Positions 5,015 through 6,743 of a stretch of 6,743 bases of DNA are shown here, in pieces (positions within the stretch are counted from its first letter, which is position 1; every line of letters begins with the position of its first letter). The stretch is from Methanosphaera sp. (GTDB lineage: Archaea; Methanobacteriota; Methanobacteria; Methanobacteriales; Methanobacteriaceae), in contig DUHK01000033.1 in assembly GCA_013330915.1 (NCBI GenBank), positions 1-6,743 of the forward strand. The letters are read 5' to 3'. The notes beneath the pieces were generated by a model. That model searched no databases. It saw only the letters and a program-made list of their open reading frames with translations, and had not been told where the DNA came from. Position numbers and translations under genes: made by a program.

Positions 5015-5646
5015 ACAGCCTCAGAATATTTGTTTTTCTTTGTGAGTTCATCATATTCACCTTTGGTGATAAACCATCCTCTGCATCCTGTCCTGCACTC
5101 TGGAAAGTATGCGTATTTCTTATTGTCAGTAGAAGTGAACCAGACTATACCCTTATAGTTGTATTTCATAAACAGACTGATATAATAATGCTCTTTCTTT
5201 TTATTATAACGCATAATGAAATACTTTCCGTCACGGTTGATGTAAGTTACCATATTATATGTAACCTTTTCTTTTGAAGTCAGTTCACATCCTTGCGTAC
5301 TGTCACACCTTGATATGTTCCATCCGTCCTGATTTATCCTGTCAGCGATCTGATAGAATACCCTTCCATGATGAGGTCTGGTATCCTTGATATTGTTCTG
5401 TCTGATATACAAATGTATCATTTCGTGTAGGATAGTATTGCAGAAATCCTTATCGGATCGATCAAACATAACTGATATTGATATAATGTAGTTTGTCATT
5501 TCTCCATTTATGTATTTCCAAGATAACTGTCCGAGATAGGATTTAGCCCTTGTAATCTTGAATTTAGGAGTAATTAGTTCACTGTTGAAATACTTTAAGT
5601 TGAATTTGTCGAAGTTACTTTTGATGTAGTCTAATTTTATATCCAT
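5011..5646 (-). CDS. SprT-like zinc metalloprotease
   Basis: This is a SprT/Spartan-like metallopeptidase domain protein of 211 aa. The zinc motif HEMIH is at residues 74-78 (H74, catalytic E75, H78), and the third ligand is probably H93 in RPHHGRVFYQIADRI, matching the family's HExxH...HGxxF layout. The N-terminus (NFDKFNLKYFNSELITPKFKITRA) is the usual lead-in of the fold. In the family, Spartan cuts DNA-protein crosslinks; bacterial and phage homologues are poorly defined. The C-terminus lacks the canonical CxxC...CxxC ribbon: cysteines are scattered (about 114, 120, 185, 189) in a beta-rich stretch. I chose the ATG at 5646 over 5658 because it follows AATT like other starts and leaves a leader of about 19 nt; the upstream ATG would leave only about 7. 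It is first in unit B, under P5. GATCGATC at 5456-5463 encodes D-R-S. Confidence 0.87.
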   Translation of the reverse strand: MDIKLDYIKSNFDKFNLKYFNSELITPKFKITRAKSYLGQLSWKYINGEMTNYIISISVMFDRSDKDFCNTILHEMIHLYIRQNNIKDTRPHHGRVFYQIADRINQDGWNISRCDSTQGCELTSKEKVTYNMVTYINRDGKYFIMRYNKKKEHYYISLFMKYNYKGIVWFTSTDNKKYAYFPECRTGCRGWFITKGEYDELTKKNKYSEAV

Positions 5647-5671
5647 AATTAAATACATTTGAATTACGCTA

Positions 5672-5737
5672 CAAAGTTAAGAATAAAAAATGATATTACC
5701 AAATAATTTTTGTTAAATAATGTTAATATGATCGATC
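5672..5737 (-). promoter_or_regulatory. Promoter P5 for the SprT-like gene
   Basis: On the minus strand the -7 TAACTTTG is at 5679-5672, TTTG at 5703-5700 (20-bp spacer), TTAAC boxes at 5716-5712 and 5726-5722, and GATCGATC at 5730-5737, 3 bp further out. Spacings equal those of P1-P4. It differs in having TAAC rather than TACC at -7 and a much shorter leader (about 19 nt), lacking the shared A-rich leader. It is the leading promoter of unit B, downstream of palindrome copy 3. Confidence 0.85.
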
Positions 5738-5783
5738 TTTTTTATTTTGATGATAAGCGATGAGTTGTGCGGGTTCGTCGTGT

Positions 5784-5804
5784 TTTAATCTCACTGAGAT
5801 TAAA
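5784..5804. repeat. Transcription-unit-boundary palindrome, copy 3
   Basis: Perfect 21-bp dyad, identical to copy 1 at 9-29 and sharing a flanking T before and TC after it. It lies between the unit A terminator (5851-5894) and promoter P5, about 47 bp upstream of the P5 GATCGATC box and roughly 120 bp upstream of the predicted start. This is the same arrangement as copy 2 relative to P2. The rest of the 5659-5925 gap holds P5 and the terminator; I see no gene in it. Confidence 0.72.
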
Positions 5805-5850
5805 TCTTGTTGCATCTTCCTTCATTATGCTCATATTTTACTCGTGTTAA

Positions 5851-5894
5851 TAAAATAAAAAATCTGGATATGAAAAAATATCATATCCAGATTT
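5851..5894 (-). terminator. Rho-independent terminator after the zinc-motif gene
   Basis: AAATCTGGATATGA (5860-5873) and TCATATCCAGATTT (5881-5894) pair perfectly over 14 bp around a 7-nt A/T loop. Read on the minus strand the hairpin runs into TTTATTTTA (5859-5851), about 30 nt past the stop of the 141-aa gene. It ends unit A and isolates the P5 unit from read-through. Confidence 0.9.
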
Positions 5895-5925
5895 CATTAT
5901 GAAAATAATTAAACGTATTAGTCTT

Positions 5926-6351
5926 TTATCCTTCCCAAGCAGTCCAGTAACATTCCATGTCGTTTTCTTCAAGGTCATGTTTGAAAAGTTCCTCAGCATT
6001 AGGATAAACGTTACCGTCTTTGTCACAGTACAGAGCGATAGCACAGTCATCACAGCAAGCGTGTTCACCTGCAAGCGTGTAACCTTCGTGCATCAGTTTA
6101 CCGCAGTTGTCACAGACCGTCAGAGTGTCAATACCGTAATCTTCAAGAAACTCATATCTGCCATCTATGTCAAGTTGATCGATCTCTCCGAGTACGAGTT
6201 TCTTGTAAATCTCACCCATTTCCTCTTTTGAGTTATAATCAGCCTCAACTATGATATTTCCATCCGAGTCGGATATTCCATACAGTCCAGTCTTATCATC
6301 CATATATAGGGTGAAGTCGCCTATCTGGTATCCTATATGATTTTTATTCAT
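5926..6351 (-). CDS. Small zinc-binding-motif protein (141 aa)
   Basis: Residues 80-103 contain CDNCGKLMHEGYTLAG...CCDDC, that is C80-x2-C83, a 16-residue gap, then C100-x2-C103, a typical zinc-ribbon or treble-clef knuckle pair. The N-terminal 75 residues are beta-rich and acidic (YQIGDFTLYMDDKTGLYGI). The C-terminus ends in CYWTAWEG; a W-T-x-W-E ending after such a knuckle is, from memory, recurrent in small phage and mobile-element proteins of unknown role. Zinc binding is likely, but the target (nucleic acid or protein) is unknown. It follows the 118-aa gene by 30 nt and precedes the terminator at 5851-5894. GATCGATC at 6177-6184 is read as E-I-D-Q. Confidence 0.8.
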   Translation of the reverse strand: MNKNHIGYQIGDFTLYMDDKTGLYGISDSDGNIIVEADYNSKEEMGEIYKKLVLGEIDQLDIDGRYEFLEDYGIDTLTVCDNCGKLMHEGYTLAGEHACCDDCAIALYCDKDGNVYPNAEELFKHDLEENDMECYWTAWEG

Positions 6352-6381
6352 TTTGCTTTTTAACGTTTGGTGTTTGATTAT

Positions 6382-6738
6382 TTATCCTTCAACCTCATTA
6401 TACTTATCGAAAACAAGACTAAGGATCCTTTTCTCGATAATACTATCTGAATTGATGTCATCAACGTCGATAATGTATTTATCACCGCTATCATCAGAAG
6501 TAACTATAAGGCAATACTTATCAGCGTTACATGGATCGATCATCACAGCCTTTGTTGTGTATGTACCTTCCATGTCAGGATATGTGAAGCAGTAATCCTT
6601 CTGTTCATCTTCTGGAATAACGATTGTACCAGTCTTTTGTAAAAGGTGTACGATTGTGTCCGTTATCTTGTTGTTGAAGTTAAACATATTAGCCTGTTCC
6701 TCTTGAAATCCCTCAAACAAATTAAATAAATCGTTCAT
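6382..6738 (-). CDS. Acidic protein of unknown function (118 aa)
   Basis: No family is recognised. It starts with a helical, aromatic N-terminus (MNDLFNLFEGFQEEQANMFNF). Beta strands follow (GTIVIPEDE, YCLIVTSDD, DKYIIDVDDI), then a C-terminal helix. It is acidic, with no membrane segment and only three scattered cysteines. The start codon is only 5 bases from the window edge and is preceded by AATT, as at other first genes here, so a promoter of the P1-P5 type probably lies just outside. It is co-transcribed with the zinc-motif gene. GATCGATC at 6534-6541 is read as M-I-D-P. Confidence 0.77.
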   Translation of the reverse strand: MNDLFNLFEGFQEEQANMFNFNNKITDTIVHLLQKTGTIVIPEDEQKDYCFTYPDMEGTYTTKAVMIDPCNADKYCLIVTSDDSGDKYIIDVDDINSDSIIEKRILSLVFDKYNEVEG

Positions 6739-6743
6739 AATTA

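Larger units (their letters stand above)
62..6541. repeat. Dispersed GATCGATC octamer (13 copies)
   Basis: Exact copies start at 62, 613, 1095, 1394, 1733, 2069, 2803, 3959, 4781, 5456, 5730, 6177 and 6534; a one-mismatch copy is at 3451. The octamer is self-complementary and contains two overlapping-register GATC sites. Nine copies are in genes, in different codon registers (DRS, xID, GSI), so the constraint is on DNA rather than protein. The others lie in promoters P1 and P5, in the terminator at 2051-2095, and downstream of the GP88 terminator. At this base composition well under one copy is expected. Confidence 0.85.

Noticed and set aside
3550..5277. Plus-strand open frames at 3550-3960, 4234-4440, 4644-4856 and 5008-5277
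   Set aside because: All are antisense to genes with good promoters and starts. Their hydrophobic translations come from reverse reading of acidic, AT-rich genes and are not real membrane proteins.
5847..6595. Open frames at 5847-6074 (minus), 5899-6231 (plus) and 6353-6595 (plus)
   Set aside because: They overlap the zinc-motif and 118-aa genes in other frames; the first also runs through the terminator.
1..6743. tRNA, rRNA, CRISPR array, insertion sequence or integrase
   Set aside because: I saw no cloverleaf-like segment, regularly spaced repeats with spacers, transposase motifs or recombinase motifs on either strand.

Overview
The window is a compact, AT-rich block of eleven small genes, all read on the minus strand. 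It is most likely from a bacteriophage or other mobile element of a Bacteroidales host (Bacteroides, Parabacteroides or Prevotella type). Five promoters carry the Bacteroidetes -7 element TAnnTTTG with a TTTG about 33 bases upstream. No gene has a Shine-Dalgarno sequence; starts follow A-rich leaders instead. Stops are TAA, TGA and one TAG, so the standard bacterial code fits. Only two genes have families I can name: a GP88 (phage gene product 88-like) protein and a SprT-like zinc metalloprotease. The rest are small, mostly acidic proteins of unknown function, typical of an early or accessory phage block. No structural, packaging, integrase or replication gene is visible, so phage versus plasmid or ICE is not settled.

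Three intrinsic terminators divide the block into transcription units, read from high to low coordinates. Unit A (from beyond 6743 to about 5851) holds an unknown 118-aa protein and a small CxxC/CxxC zinc-binding protein. Unit B (about 5737 to 2051) holds the SprT-like protease, a 169-aa protein with a Trp-rich motif, a 296-aa protein, an acidic 143-aa protein, a 78-aa protein and a 161-aa protein. It has its main promoter at 5672-5737 and internal promoters at 4400-4454 and 3393-3458. Unit C (about 1936 to 81) holds 99-, 56- and 73-aa proteins and then GP88, with promoters at 1882-1936 and 1037-1102.

The most notable content is non-coding and forms three layers. (1) All five promoters share one rigid architecture: TTAAC-N5-TTAAC-N8-TTTG-N20-TAnnTTTG, four of them followed by a similar A-rich, G-poor leader of about 50 nt. 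(2) A near-perfect palindrome (arms TTTAATCTCA and TGAGATTAAA around one C) occurs three times. Two copies lie between a terminator and the first promoter of the next unit, and the third lies just past the terminator of unit C. (3) The octamer GATCGATC occurs 13 times in 6.7 kb, where well under one is expected. It is spread through genes in different reading frames, terminators and promoters, and in three promoters (one copy has a single mismatch) it sits exactly 3 bp from the TTAAC pair. Together these suggest an element-specific regulatory and DNA-marking scheme.
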